In this document: positions 16,496-24,239 of the stretch, piece by piece
How positions within the stretch are numbered: the stretch's first letter is position 1
Layout of the letters: each line of letters opens with the position of its first letter
Notes under the pieces: generated by a model
The model's database searches: none
What the model saw: only the letters and a program-made list of their open reading frames with translations
What the model was told of the DNA's origin: nothing
NCBI RefSeq assembly: GCF_018327685.1
Contig: NZ_BNEL01000003.1
Location: 62,001 to 126,000, forward strand
Direction: 5' to 3'
Length of the DNA: 64,000 bases
Source: Streptomyces sp. TS71-3
GTDB lineage: Bacteria > Actinomycetota > Actinomycetes > Streptomycetales > Streptomycetaceae
Program-made: the position numbers and the translations under genes

Positions 16496-17040
16496 GAGAG
16501 CGCCTCCCGCAGCGCGATCCGGGCCCGCCGCGCGCGGGTCTTCACCGTGCCCTCCGGCATGCTGAGCAGCACCGCCGTCTGCCGGACCGACAGGTCGTCG
16601 AGCACCATCGCCTGCAACACCTGCCGCAACTCCGGTGGCAGCCGCAGCAGCGCCTGTTCGAGGCCCTGGTCGACGCGGCTCGCCATCACCTCGTCCTCGG
16701 CGGCCGGCGCGGTCGTCTCGACCAGGGCGACGCTCGGCACCCGCTCCTGCCGGGCGCGCCGGCGGAACGCGTCGACGAGACGGTTCGCGGCGATCGTCCA
16801 GAGCCAGCCGACCGCACTGCCCTCGGTCACGGAGCCGGCGTAGCTGCCGGCTGCCCGCCAGACCGCCAGGTAGGTGTCCTGGAGCACGTCGGCGACGACG
16901 TCGTCGTCACCGCAGCGGCGGCGGAGCCGCACCGCCAGCCAGGGCGAGGTACGCCGGTACAACTCGTCGAACGCCACCCGGTCACCGCCGGCGACGCGGC
17001 GCACGAGCCCTGCCTCGTCGAGGTCCGCAATTCCTCTCAT
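16492..17040 (-). CDS. ECF-type RNA polymerase sigma factor
   Basis: 182 residues with region 2 (FDELYRRTSPWLAVRLRRRC, DVLQDTYLAVWR, GWLWTIAANRLVDAFRRR; residues ~20-95) and region 4 (LRLPPELRQVLQAMVLDDLS..QTAVLLSMPEGTVKTRARRAR; residues ~128-178). No region 1 or 3, as in group 4 factors. First gene of a five-gene coupled operon with a zinc-finger membrane protein and an ABC exporter. It probably directs transcription of its own operon on a cell-envelope signal. Confidence 0.92.
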   Translation of the reverse strand: MRGIADLDEAGLVRRVAGGDRVAFDELYRRTSPWLAVRLRRRCGDDDVVADVLQDTYLAVWRAAGSYAGSVTEGSAVGWLWTIAANRLVDAFRRRARQERVPSVALVETTAPAAEDEVMASRVDQGLEQALLRLPPELRQVLQAMVLDDLSVRQTAVLLSMPEGTVKTRARRARIALREALS

Positions 17041-17284
17041 GCCCAGGGAGACGAAACGATCTTCGAATCAGGTTCTGCGAGCGGCACTTACCGGGAGCGG
17101 CGATGCATGTCGTTCCAGCATGGGAAGCCGGCCGAGACGCGCGGTGCGGGCATGCCGGAGACGGCCGACCGAGCCGTTGACGGCTCACACGTGCGAGCCG
17201 TCGACGGGGGGATCGCGTCGGGCCCCGGCCCGTCGGGCGTCGCGGCTGAGCGCGCGGTTGCCACGCCCCTGCCCGCGGGGGCGC
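17041..17284. other. Spacer upstream of the ECF sigma operon
   Basis: Probably holds the sigma operon promoter near 17050-17100 (relatively AT-rich). No gene supported. A MITE-like element fills the rest of the gap up to the dipeptidase stop. Confidence 0.45.
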
Positions 17285-17517
17285 TAGGTCGTGTCCGGCG
17301 GATCTTCGTGGGCCCGCGACTCCCCCACTGCCTGAACGGGCGTGGGTGGGGGTACCTCCCACGCCCGTTCAGGGCAGTGGGGGAGTGCCCCCAGCACCGC
17401 ACCTCGCCCCGTTGTCGGAGTCATCCGGGTACGCCCAGTACGAGGACGATCCTCCGCCTTGCGATGCACGGCACCAGACGCCGCAGGCTGCCACGAAGAT
17501 CCGCCGGACACGACCTA
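17285..17517. mobile_element. MITE-like element 1 at the dipeptidase stop codon
   Basis: Perfect terminal inverted repeats: GGTCGTGTCCGGCGGATCTT plus CGTGG at the left (17287-17311) and its complement at the right (ending 17515), flanked by TA on both sides (17285-17286, 17516-17517) in a CTAG context. About 229 bp with no gene. The centre is a long hairpin (ACTCCCCCACTGCC, TGAACGGGCGTGGG and complements, about 17318-17390). TA duplication and ends suggest mobilisation by an IS630- or IS5-like transposase elsewhere. The right end supplies the TAG stop of the dipeptidase gene. Confidence 0.8.
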
Positions 17518-18804
17518 GCCGTCGAGCTCCGCGATCGTCGCGTTGGACGGCCCCCGGCGTGCCCCCACGTCGCGTGCCACGGACTCCGCCGCGCCCAGTA
17601 CCCGTACCGCGTTCCGCCAGGTCAGCTTGGAGAGGTCCGTGCGGGACCAGCCGCGGAGACGGAGTTCCGCGATGAGGCGGGGGTAGCCGGAGACATCGTC
17701 GAGGCCGCTCGGCGTGAAGGCCGTGCCGTCGTAGTCGCCGCCGATGCCGATGTGGTCGACGCCGGCCACCTCGCGCATGTGGTCCAGGTGGTCCGCCACC
17801 GTGGCCACCGTCGCGACCGGGCGCGGGTGGCGCTCCTCGAATGCCCGGTGCACCTTCATCGCCTCGGGCGTGGTGTCGAGGTGGTGCAGGCCGTGGGCGA
17901 TCATGTTCTCGTCCGCCGCACGGGTCCAGGCGACCGCCGCCGGCAGCACGAACTTGGGGACGAACGTGGCCATGGCCACGCCTCCGTTCGCGGGCAGCCG
18001 CTCCAGGACGTCGTCCGGGATGTTGCGCGGGTGGTCGCAGACGGCGCGCGACGAGGAGTGCGAGAAGATGACCGGCGCCTCGGCGGCGTCCAGCGCGTCG
18101 CGCATGGTGCCGGCGGCGACGTGCGAGAGGTCGACCAGCATGCCGATGCGGTTCATCTCCCGCACCACCTCGCGGCCGAACGCCGACAGGCCCCCGACGC
18201 CCGGCTCGTCCGTCGCGGAGTCCGCCCAGGGGACGTTGAAGTTGTGGGTGAGCGTCATGTAGCGCACCCCGAGCCGGTGCAGGGCGCGCAGCGTGCCCAG
18301 CGAGCTGTTGATGGAGTGGCCGCCCTCCGCGCCCATCAGGGACGCGATGCGCCCCTCGGCGCGCGCCCGCTCCATGTCGGCGGCGGTGCGCGCCGGGGCC
18401 AGGGCCTCCGGGTAGCGGGCGATGAGCTGCTCGACGACGTCGATCTGCTCCAGAGTGGCGCTGACGGCCGCGTCCCCGGCCAGGTCGCCGCGGACGTACA
18501 CCGACCAGTACTGCGCGCCGACCCCGCCGGCCCGCAGCCGGGCCAGGTCCGTGTGCAGGTACGCGCTCTGGTCGGCGGCGATGTCACGCCGGTCGAGGTC
18601 GTAGCGGACCTGCTCGCGCAGCGCGTGCGGGAGGTCGTTGTGCCCGTCGACGACGGGGTACTCCCCCAGCAGCTCACGCGCCTCGGCCAGCGCCTCCGCG
18701 GACTCGGTGGACGCCTCGCGCGATCCGGACGCGCCGGACGCTTCGGATACGCCGGACGCCTCGGACGTGCCGGACGCACCGGACGTGGTGGATGCGGTCG
18801 TCAT
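17515..18804 (-). CDS. Membrane dipeptidase (peptidase M19, renal dipeptidase family)
   Basis: 429 residues. The first ~35 are a Ser/Ala/Gly/Glu repeat ([18 protein letters not shown]) from a short GC-rich nucleotide repeat and are not conserved. Dinuclear zinc ligands are present: DGHND (about 53-57), EGGHS (about 160), DLSHV (about 227), FSHSSSR (about 248) and GGDYDG (about 372). Hydrolyses dipeptides, sometimes with D-residues or beta-lactams. No signal peptide seen, so probably cytoplasmic. Its TAG stop coincides with the TA target of a MITE-like element; the sequence left of the element would also have supplied TAG, so the protein end is unchanged. Confidence 0.92.
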   Translation of the reverse strand: MTTASTTSGASGTSEASGVSEASGASGSREASTESAEALAEARELLGEYPVVDGHNDLPHALREQVRYDLDRRDIAADQSAYLHTDLARLRAGGVGAQYWSVYVRGDLAGDAAVSATLEQIDVVEQLIARYPEALAPARTAADMERARAEGRIASLMGAEGGHSINSSLGTLRALHRLGVRYMTLTHNFNVPWADSATDEPGVGGLSAFGREVVREMNRIGMLVDLSHVAAGTMRDALDAAEAPVIFSHSSSRAVCDHPRNIPDDVLERLPANGGVAMATFVPKFVLPAAVAWTRAADENMIAHGLHHLDTTPEAMKVHRAFEERHPRPVATVATVADHLDHMREVAGVDHIGIGGDYDGTAFTPSGLDDVSGYPRLIAELRLRGWSRTDLSKLTWRNAVRVLGAAESVARDVGARRGPSNATIAELDG

Positions 18805-18813
18805 CCCCGTTCC

Positions 18814-19455
18814 TCACTTCCCTGAGCTGAAGCCGAAGCCCGCGCCGCCGCTCGCCGTCTTGGCGCGCAGCCGCCTGCCCTTCTCGGTGGCCTGCTCGTT
18901 CAGCTCGCGCTGGAAATCCTGCATCCGGGCGAGCAGGTCCTCGTCGTGCGCCGCGAGGATCCGGGCGGCCAGCAGGCCGGCGTTGCGGGCGCCGCCGACG
19001 GAGACCGTCGCGACCGGCACCCCGGCCGGCATCTGCACGATGGACAGCAGGGAGTCGAGCCCGTCCAGGTGCTTCAACGGCACCGGGACGCCGATCACGG
19101 GCAGCGGGGTGACCGCCGCGAGCATGCCCGGCAGATGTGCCGCACCGCCCGCTCCCGCGATGATGGTCCTGAGCCCGCGCCCGGCGGCCCGCTCCCCGTA
19201 CGCGATCATCTCCTGGGGCATGCGGTGCGCCGAGACCACGTCGACCTCGTAGGGGATCTCGAACTCGTCGAGTGCCTGCGCCGCCGCCTCCATGACGGGC
19301 CAGTCGGAGTCCGAGCCCATGACGATGCCGACGGCGGGGCCGTCAGAAGAACCCGCGGAACCGGCGGAACCCGCGGCGCCCACGGATCGGGCGGCGCCCG
19401 GCGCGTCCTCGGACTCCTGGGCCGCCTGGGCCTCCTGATCAGGGGAGTGGGTCAT
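18814..19455 (-). CDS. purE: N5-carboxyaminoimidazole ribonucleotide mutase PurE
   Basis: 213 residues. After a ~38-residue Ala/Gly/Ser-rich extension comes the PurE fold: [14 protein letters not shown] (substrate phosphate loop), VVSAHRMP (catalytic His), [14 protein letters not shown] and GVPVPL. Converts N5-CAIR to CAIR in purine synthesis. ATG 19455 overlaps the purK stop (ATGA), the usual purK-purE coupling. The extension arises from a GAACCGGCG-like nucleotide repeat. Confidence 0.95.
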   Translation of the reverse strand: MTHSPDQEAQAAQESEDAPGAARSVGAAGSAGSAGSSDGPAVGIVMGSDSDWPVMEAAAQALDEFEIPYEVDVVSAHRMPQEMIAYGERAAGRGLRTIIAGAGGAAHLPGMLAAVTPLPVIGVPVPLKHLDGLDSLLSIVQMPAGVPVATVSVGGARNAGLLAARILAAHDEDLLARMQDFQRELNEQATEKGRRLRAKTASGGAGFGFSSGK

Positions 19456-20634
19456 TCCGTGATCGTTCCTCTGAGGTAGCCGGCAGCGTGACGGGCGCGT
19501 TCCAGCACGTCGTCCAGGTCGTCGCCGTAGGTGTTGACGTGCCCCACCTTGCGGCCGGGCTTGACGTCCTTGCCATACATGTGGATCTTGAGCTTGGGGT
19601 CCCGGGCCATGCAGTGCAGGTACGCCCCGTACATGTCGGGGTAGTCGCCGCCGAGGACGTTGCACATCACGGTCCAGGTCGCACGCGGCCGGGGGTCGCC
19701 GAGCGGCAGGTCGAGGACGGCCCGGACGTGGTTGGCGAACTGCGAGGTGATCGCGCCGTCCTGGGTCCAGTGGCCGGAGTTGTGCGGGCGCATCGCCAGC
19801 TCGTTGACGAGGACGCGGCCGTCGCGGGTCTCGAAGAGCTCCACGGCGAGGTGGCCGACCACGCCCAGCTCCTTCGCGATGGTGAGCGCCAGTTGCTCGG
19901 CGCGCAGCGCGAGGTCCTCGGAGATGCCGGGGGCCGGCGCGATGACCGTGTCGCAGACGCCGTTCACCTGCTGGGACTCGACGACCGGGTAGGCGACGGC
20001 CTGGCCGTGCGGCGAGCGCACCACGTTGGCCGCCAGTTCCCGCGCGAAGTCGACCTTCTCCTCGGCCAGGACGGACACCCCGGCCTTGAACGGCTCGCCC
20101 ACCGCGGGGTCGTCCGCGGACCGGATCACCCAGACGCCCTTGCCGTCGTACCCGCCGCGCACGGTCTTCAGCACGACCGGGAAGCCGCCCGCCCCGCCGT
20201 CGTCCGGGCCGTCCTGGGCCGCGTCCAGCTCGGCCGCGAAACACCGCCACGTCCGCCGGGTCCCGCACGATCCGGTGCCACGGGCTGGGCACCCCGAGCG
20301 CGTCGAGCCGGGCCCGCATCAGGCCCTTGTCCTGCGCGTGCACCAGCGCGTCGGGCCCGGGGCGCACCTGGACGCCGTCGGCCTCCAGGGCGCGCAGGTG
20401 CTCCGTGGGCACGTGCTCGTGGTCGAACGTGATCACGTCGCAGCCCTGCGCGAAGGCGCGCAGCGTCGCCAGGTCGCGGTAGTCGCCGACGACGACGTCA
20501 CCGACCACCTGCGCCGCGGAGTCCTGCGGGGTGTCACTGAGGAGCTTGAACCTGATGCCCAGGGGGATGCCCGCCTCGTGCGTCATACGAGCGAGCTGGC
20601 CACCGCCGACCATGCCGACTACCGGAAATGTCAC
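19452..20634 (-). pseudogene. purK: N5-carboxyaminoimidazole ribonucleotide synthase PurK, frameshifted
   Basis: GTG at 20634 opens [17 protein letters not shown], the PurK N-terminus, and stays in frame through DPADVAVF. At about 20239-20241 (AAA on the plus strand, TTT in the gene) one extra base shifts the frame. Reading the other frame gives AAELD...[17 protein letters not shown] and a complete ATP-grasp C-terminal half to the stop at 19452. Total length is 1183 bases, one more than a multiple of three, so a single-base insertion explains everything. Both halves show no other damage, so a sequencing error or a very recent mutation is likely. PurK makes N5-CAIR from AIR, ATP and bicarbonate; its loss should cause purine need at low CO2. 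Confidence 0.9.
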
Positions 20635-20730
20635 AGTGCCAGGGTATCCGCCACCGGAAGAGGCCCCAGGGGGCTGGTTAGCATGGTGCGGCTGGAGGAC
20701 GACAACAGAGCTGGGGGGCTGGACGACACC

Positions 20731-21258
20731 ATGGACCAGGACGACGGCACGGAGCATCCGCGGGCATCGGTGGCCGGCACGCTGTGGGGGCGCGTGGAGG
20801 GGCTGGTGCGGGAGCTCGCCAGGTTCGGGGCCGTGGGCGGCGCAGGCCTGCTCGTCAACCTCCTCGTGTTCAACCTCGTACGCAGCGCGACGGACCTCCA
20901 GGTGGTGCGCGCCAGCGTCATCGCGACGGTGGTCGCCATCGCGTTCAACTACGTGGGCTTCCGCTACTTCGCCTACCGGGACCGCGACAAGAGCGGCCGC
21001 ACGAAGGAGCTGACGCTCTTCCTGCTGTTCAGCGCGGTGGGCCTGGTGATCGAGAACGGGTTGCTGTACGCGGCCACGTACTGGTTCGGCTGGGACAGCC
21101 CGCTCCAGAGCAACGTCTTCAAGTTCCTCGGCATCGGCCTCGCGACGCTGTTCCGCTTCTGGTCGTACCGGACGTGGGTCTTCCGGACGGTCCGCAACGA
21201 GACGGGTCCGGCGCCGACGCCGGTGGGGGTCGGCGTGGAACAGGACGGCCACGCTTGA
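20731..21258 (+). CDS. GtrA family membrane protein
   Basis: 175 residues from ATG 20731; an in-frame ATG at 20683 would add 16 acidic residues and cannot be excluded. Four transmembrane helices in the GtrA pattern: [57 protein letters not shown] and [20 protein letters not shown]. GtrA proteins are thought to move polyprenyl-phosphate sugars across the membrane for wall or polysaccharide glycosylation. Divergent from purK, with about 100 bases between. Confidence 0.85.
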   Translation: MDQDDGTEHPRASVAGTLWGRVEGLVRELARFGAVGGAGLLVNLLVFNLVRSATDLQVVRASVIATVVAIAFNYVGFRYFAYRDRDKSGRTKELTLFLLFSAVGLVIENGLLYAATYWFGWDSPLQSNVFKFLGIGLATLFRFWSYRTWVFRTVRNETGPAPTPVGVGVEQDGHA

Positions 21259-21287
21259 CGGCTGCCGTCAGCAACGGTGCCCCGATA

Positions 21288-21416
21288 GGGGCGCGGGGAA
21301 CTGCGCGAGCAACCACCCACCCACCGGTGGTCCGGAAACGACAGATCCAGCCCCCTCGGGACGGTGACGACCCGACGGTCAACGTCGTGGCTGAGCGCGC
21401 AGTTCCCCGCGCCCCT
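21288..21416. repeat. BIME-like intergenic element between converging genes
   Basis: Forward GGGGCGCGGGGAACTGCGCG at about 21289-21308 faces its complement at about 21396-21416. The ~85 bases between them closely resemble 59947-60023. The unit can form a large stem and lies between the ends of the GtrA and histidine kinase genes, so it may act as a two-way terminator. Confidence 0.75.
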
Positions 21417-21440
21417 GAAGGGGCAACCCTTACGACCCCG

Positions 21441-22715
21441 TTACCGAACCGTCTGTTCCGGCGCGCCCCCGGCAGGCCTCGGCAGCGGTGGTGTCCGGGA
21501 CAGGAACAGTCCGAAAACCGGCGGCCTGACCTGGAGCATCTCCAGCCGCCCACCGTCCGCCTCGGCGAGATCGCGGGCGACGGCGAGGCCGATGCCGGTG
21601 GAGTTGCGGCCGCTGATCGTCCGCTCGAAGATCCGGGCGCCGAGGTCCGTGGGCACCCCGGGACCCTGGTCCGTGACTTCGATCACAGCCTGGTTGCCGG
21701 TGACGCGGGTGCGCAGCGCGACCGTGCCGCCGCCGTGCATCAGCGAGTTCTCGATCAGCGCGGCCAGCACCTGGGCGACCGCGCCGGGCGTGCCCACGGC
21801 CCGCAGGTGCTGCTTGCCGGAGTTGATGATGGCGCGCCCCGCGCTGCGGTAGGCCGGGCGCCACTCCTCTATCTGCTGCTTGATCACCTCGTCGAGGTCG
21901 AACTCGACGGCGTTCCCGGCACGCGGGTCCCGGGAGTTGGTGAGCAGCCGCTCCACCACGTCCGTGAGCCGCTCCACCTGGGTGAGCGCGACCGTCGCCT
22001 CCTCCTTGACCGTGTCGAGGTCGTCGGTGAGCGTGATCTCCTCCAGGCGCATGGAGAGCGCGGTGAGCGGGGTGCGGAGCTGGTGGGAGGCGTCCGCGGC
22101 GAGCCGGCGCTCGGCGGTGAGCATCCGGGCGATGCGCTCGGCGGAGCCGTCCAGGACGTCGGCGACGCGGTCCAGCTCGGGCACCGCGTACCGCTTGTGC
22201 CGGGGCCTCGGGTCGCCGGAGCCGAGGCGCTCGGCGGTCTCGGCGAGGTCGGTGAGGGGGGAGGTGAGGCGGTTGGCCTGGCGGACCGCCAGCAGCACGG
22301 CCGCGGCGACCGCCAGCGCGGCCACCGCGCCGATGATCAGCAGCGTCCTGCCGACCTCCTCGGTGACCGTGGACTCCGGCTCCTCGACGGTGACGGTCTC
22401 GCCACGGTCGCCCTGGGCGTCCGACCTGATCACGTCGCCGACGGGGCGGCTGCCGATCTCTATGGGGTCCCGGCCGGGGATCTCGATCACGGCATAGCGC
22501 TCGGCGACCTGGTCCTTGAGGATGTCGCCGGTGATCTGGCGGTCGGTGAGCAGCCGGCTGTTGACGATGCTGACCAGGCGCACCGCCTCGGAGTCGACGC
22601 GCTCATGGGCGCTGTTGCTGATCGTCCGGGTTTCGACGATCACCAGTGAGACGCCGAAGACGGCGATCACGACGAGCACCACGGCGAGCGTGGAGTTGAT
22701 CAGACGGCGGCGCAC
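21441..22715 (-). CDS. Sensor histidine kinase (two-component system)
   Basis: 424 residues; GTG 22715 follows GGAGG by about ten bases. Two membrane helices (residues ~7-27 and ~124-146) enclose a ~95-residue extracytoplasmic sensor. HAMP-like segment, then H-box ASHQLRTPLTAL (phospho-His about 209), N-box ENSLMHG, and G-boxes DQGPGVP and STGIGLAVARDL. Partner of the response regulator upstream (22942-23619). A 197-bp MITE-like element separates the two genes, which would otherwise be about 27 bases apart. Signal unknown. Confidence 0.93.
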   Translation of the reverse strand: MRRRLINSTLAVVLVVIAVFGVSLVIVETRTISNSAHERVDSEAVRLVSIVNSRLLTDRQITGDILKDQVAERYAVIEIPGRDPIEIGSRPVGDVIRSDAQGDRGETVTVEEPESTVTEEVGRTLLIIGAVAALAVAAAVLLAVRQANRLTSPLTDLAETAERLGSGDPRPRHKRYAVPELDRVADVLDGSAERIARMLTAERRLAADASHQLRTPLTALSMRLEEITLTDDLDTVKEEATVALTQVERLTDVVERLLTNSRDPRAGNAVEFDLDEVIKQQIEEWRPAYRSAGRAIINSGKQHLRAVGTPGAVAQVLAALIENSLMHGGGTVALRTRVTGNQAVIEVTDQGPGVPTDLGARIFERTISGRNSTGIGLAVARDLAEADGGRLEMLQVRPPVFGLFLSRTPPLPRPAGGAPEQTVR

Positions 22716-22743
22716 GGCGCAGGCACCTCCGGGCGGGTCTGCC

Positions 22744-22944
22744 TAGGGTCTTTCGTTTGGATCAGGCTGGGCTCGCGGGGTCCGGCACGCACATCTGCGG
22801 CGTTGTCGTCGGTCGCCGACTCCCCCACGCTCGGCTTCGCTCGCCCGGGAGGGACCCCCATCGCGTCGACTCCCTCCTCCGCCTTGCAGCTGCACGCACC
22901 GGACCCCGCTCCCTGACCCAGCCTGATCCAAGCGAAAGACCCTA
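22744..22944. mobile_element. MITE-like element 2 inside the two-component operon
   Basis: 28-bp terminal inverted repeats with one mismatch (left end TAGGGTCTTTCGTTTGGATC from 22744, complement ending 22944), flanking TA, 197 bp inside, no gene. Internal hairpin material (ACTCCCCCACGCTCGGCTTC) and a CCTCCGCCTTGCA box are shared with element 1, though the ends differ, so the two belong to related families. It fills the gap between the regulator and kinase genes. Confidence 0.82.
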
Positions 22945-23619
22945 ACTCTTCTCGAAGCGGAAGCCGACCCCGCGGACGGTGGCGATGTAGCGGGGGTTGG
23001 CGGCGTCGTCGCCGAGCTTCTTGCGGAGCCAGGAGATGTGCATATCGAGGGTCTTGGTGGACGACCACCAGGTGGTGTCCCAGACTTCGCGCATGAGCTG
23101 GTCGCGGGTGACGACCCGGCCGGCGTCGCGCACGAGCACGCGGAGCAGGTCGAACTCCTTCGCGGTGAGTTGCAGTTCCTCCTCGCCCATCCAGGCGCGG
23201 TGCGACTCGACGTCGATCCGCACGCCGTGGGTCGCGGGCGGCTGCTGGGGCTCGGCGGCGCCGCGGCGCAGCAGGGCCCGGACCCGTGCGAGGAGCTCGG
23301 CCAGCCGGAACGGCTTGGTGACGTAGTCGTCGGCGCCCGCGTCGAGCCCGACCACGGTGTCGACCTCGTCCGCACGGGCGGTGAGGATCAGGATGGGCAC
23401 CGCGTGCCCTTCGGCGCGCAGCCTGCGGGCCACCTCCAGGCCGTCCATGCCGGGCAGGCCCAGATCCAGGACGACCAGGTCGACCTGCCCCTGCATGCCG
23501 GCGTCCAGCGCGGTGGGCCCGTCCTCCCGTACCTCGACCTCGTACCCCTCCCGGCGCAGGGCACGGGCCAGGGGCTCCGAAATGGACGCGTCGTCCTCGG
23601 CGAGCAGTACACGGGTCAT
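22942..23619 (-). CDS. OmpR/PhoB-family response regulator
   Basis: 225 residues. Receiver domain (1-~120): acidic pair EDD (8-10), phospho-acceptor Asp in VVLDLGLPGMDG (about 51), Thr/Ser in LILTAR (about 80), Lys in VTKPF (about 103). C-terminal winged helix (~135-225): LTAKEFDLLRVLVRDAGRVV, then TKTLDMHISWLRKKLGDD and VRGVGFRFEKS. First gene of a pair with the kinase at 21441-22715. Its TAG stop is formed at the TA target of MITE-like element 2; the empty site would also have read TAG. Confidence 0.94.
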   Translation of the reverse strand: MTRVLLAEDDASISEPLARALRREGYEVEVREDGPTALDAGMQGQVDLVVLDLGLPGMDGLEVARRLRAEGHAVPILILTARADEVDTVVGLDAGADDYVTKPFRLAELLARVRALLRRGAAEPQQPPATHGVRIDVESHRAWMGEEELQLTAKEFDLLRVLVRDAGRVVTRDQLMREVWDTTWWSSTKTLDMHISWLRKKLGDDAANPRYIATVRGVGFRFEKS

Positions 23620-23734
23620 GGGGTGATGGTAGACCGCGCGGCTGAGCGCCCGTGGCGCGATCGACGGTGGCCACGGGGCGCCCGACCTCGCCGGACGGGG
23701 CGCGCGTGGTGCGCCTGCGGCTTGCGGATGCAAT

Positions 23735-23940
23735 GGTGGTGAACACCTTTGAAACGCGCTTCCAGGCGATACGGCGCCTGTGATTCCTGTCTCAGGTCTT
23801 TCCATATGCGACACTCATGTGCCGTATGGTGGAAGAACGCCTGTAAGCAGTATTCGGCGGTACTCATCGGTACACGTACTACTTCAGGGCCTTTGGGAGC
23901 CATGAGCGGCTTGTTCCCAAAGGTCACTTCTTTATGTGCC
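23735..23940. other. Low-GC island: candidate ncRNA, leader or small TTA-containing gene
   Basis: Two hairpins: CCATATG...CGTATGG with inner ACA/TGT (about 23812-23839), and CCTTTGGGAGCC/GGCTTGTTCCCAAAGG (23890-23923; nine perfect outer pairs plus three inner). The plus strand then reads TCACTTCTTT, terminator-like. On the minus strand a frame beginning MAPKGPEVVRVPMSTAEYC runs about 75 codons with a TTA Leu codon and poor third-position GC, and its start codon lies in the second hairpin. No RNA or protein family recognised. Confidence 0.4.
23890..23923 (+). terminator. Strong hairpin in the low-GC island
   Basis: CCTTTGGGA (23890-23898) pairs with TCCCAAAGG (23915-23923), with an inner GCC/GGC pair, followed by a pyrimidine-rich stretch on the plus strand. 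Could end a plus-strand transcript or hide a minus-strand start codon. Confidence 0.45.
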
Positions 23941-24239
23941 GGTGAGAGGGGGCGGTCCCGCCGGTCCGTCCCCCGGCAGTCACCCGTGGCCGGGCTCCGT
24001 GCGCGAGGAAGCGCCCGGAGTGTGGATCCCGGTGTCGTACGTCACTCGCTCGCGGTCCGGTCGGGTACCCCGGCCGGGACGCGGTATCCCACCCGTGACC
24101 GGGGCGGATGCCCGTCGGATCGCGGGCGGGGACGACGTGCGCCACCGGTTCCGGCCGCGCCCCCCACCGGCGCACCGCACCATCCGCAAGGAGCGGGTAC
24201 CTTCCCGAGCGGCGCGTCCCGACCCACAAGGACCGACCC

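Larger units (their letters stand above)
23620..24239. other. Gene-poor spacer with a low-GC structured island
   Basis: Between the response regulator and the POT transporter. Positions 23735-23940 fall to about 50-55% GC (by eye) against over 70% around; the rest (23940-24239) is GC-rich with no clear gene or element. A ribosome site (AAGGA) precedes the transporter start. Confidence 0.5.

Noticed and set aside
17285..17517. Complete insertion sequence
   Set aside because: Under 240 bp with no transposase frame; treated as MITE-like.
18814..21252. 812-codon frame spanning purE, purK and the GtrA antisense as one protein
   Set aside because: It joins purE with the purK N-terminal part only because of the purK frameshift; not a fusion.
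23940..24239. Riboswitch upstream of the POT transporter
   Set aside because: GC-rich leader with many possible stems but none of the conserved motifs of riboswitch classes I know.
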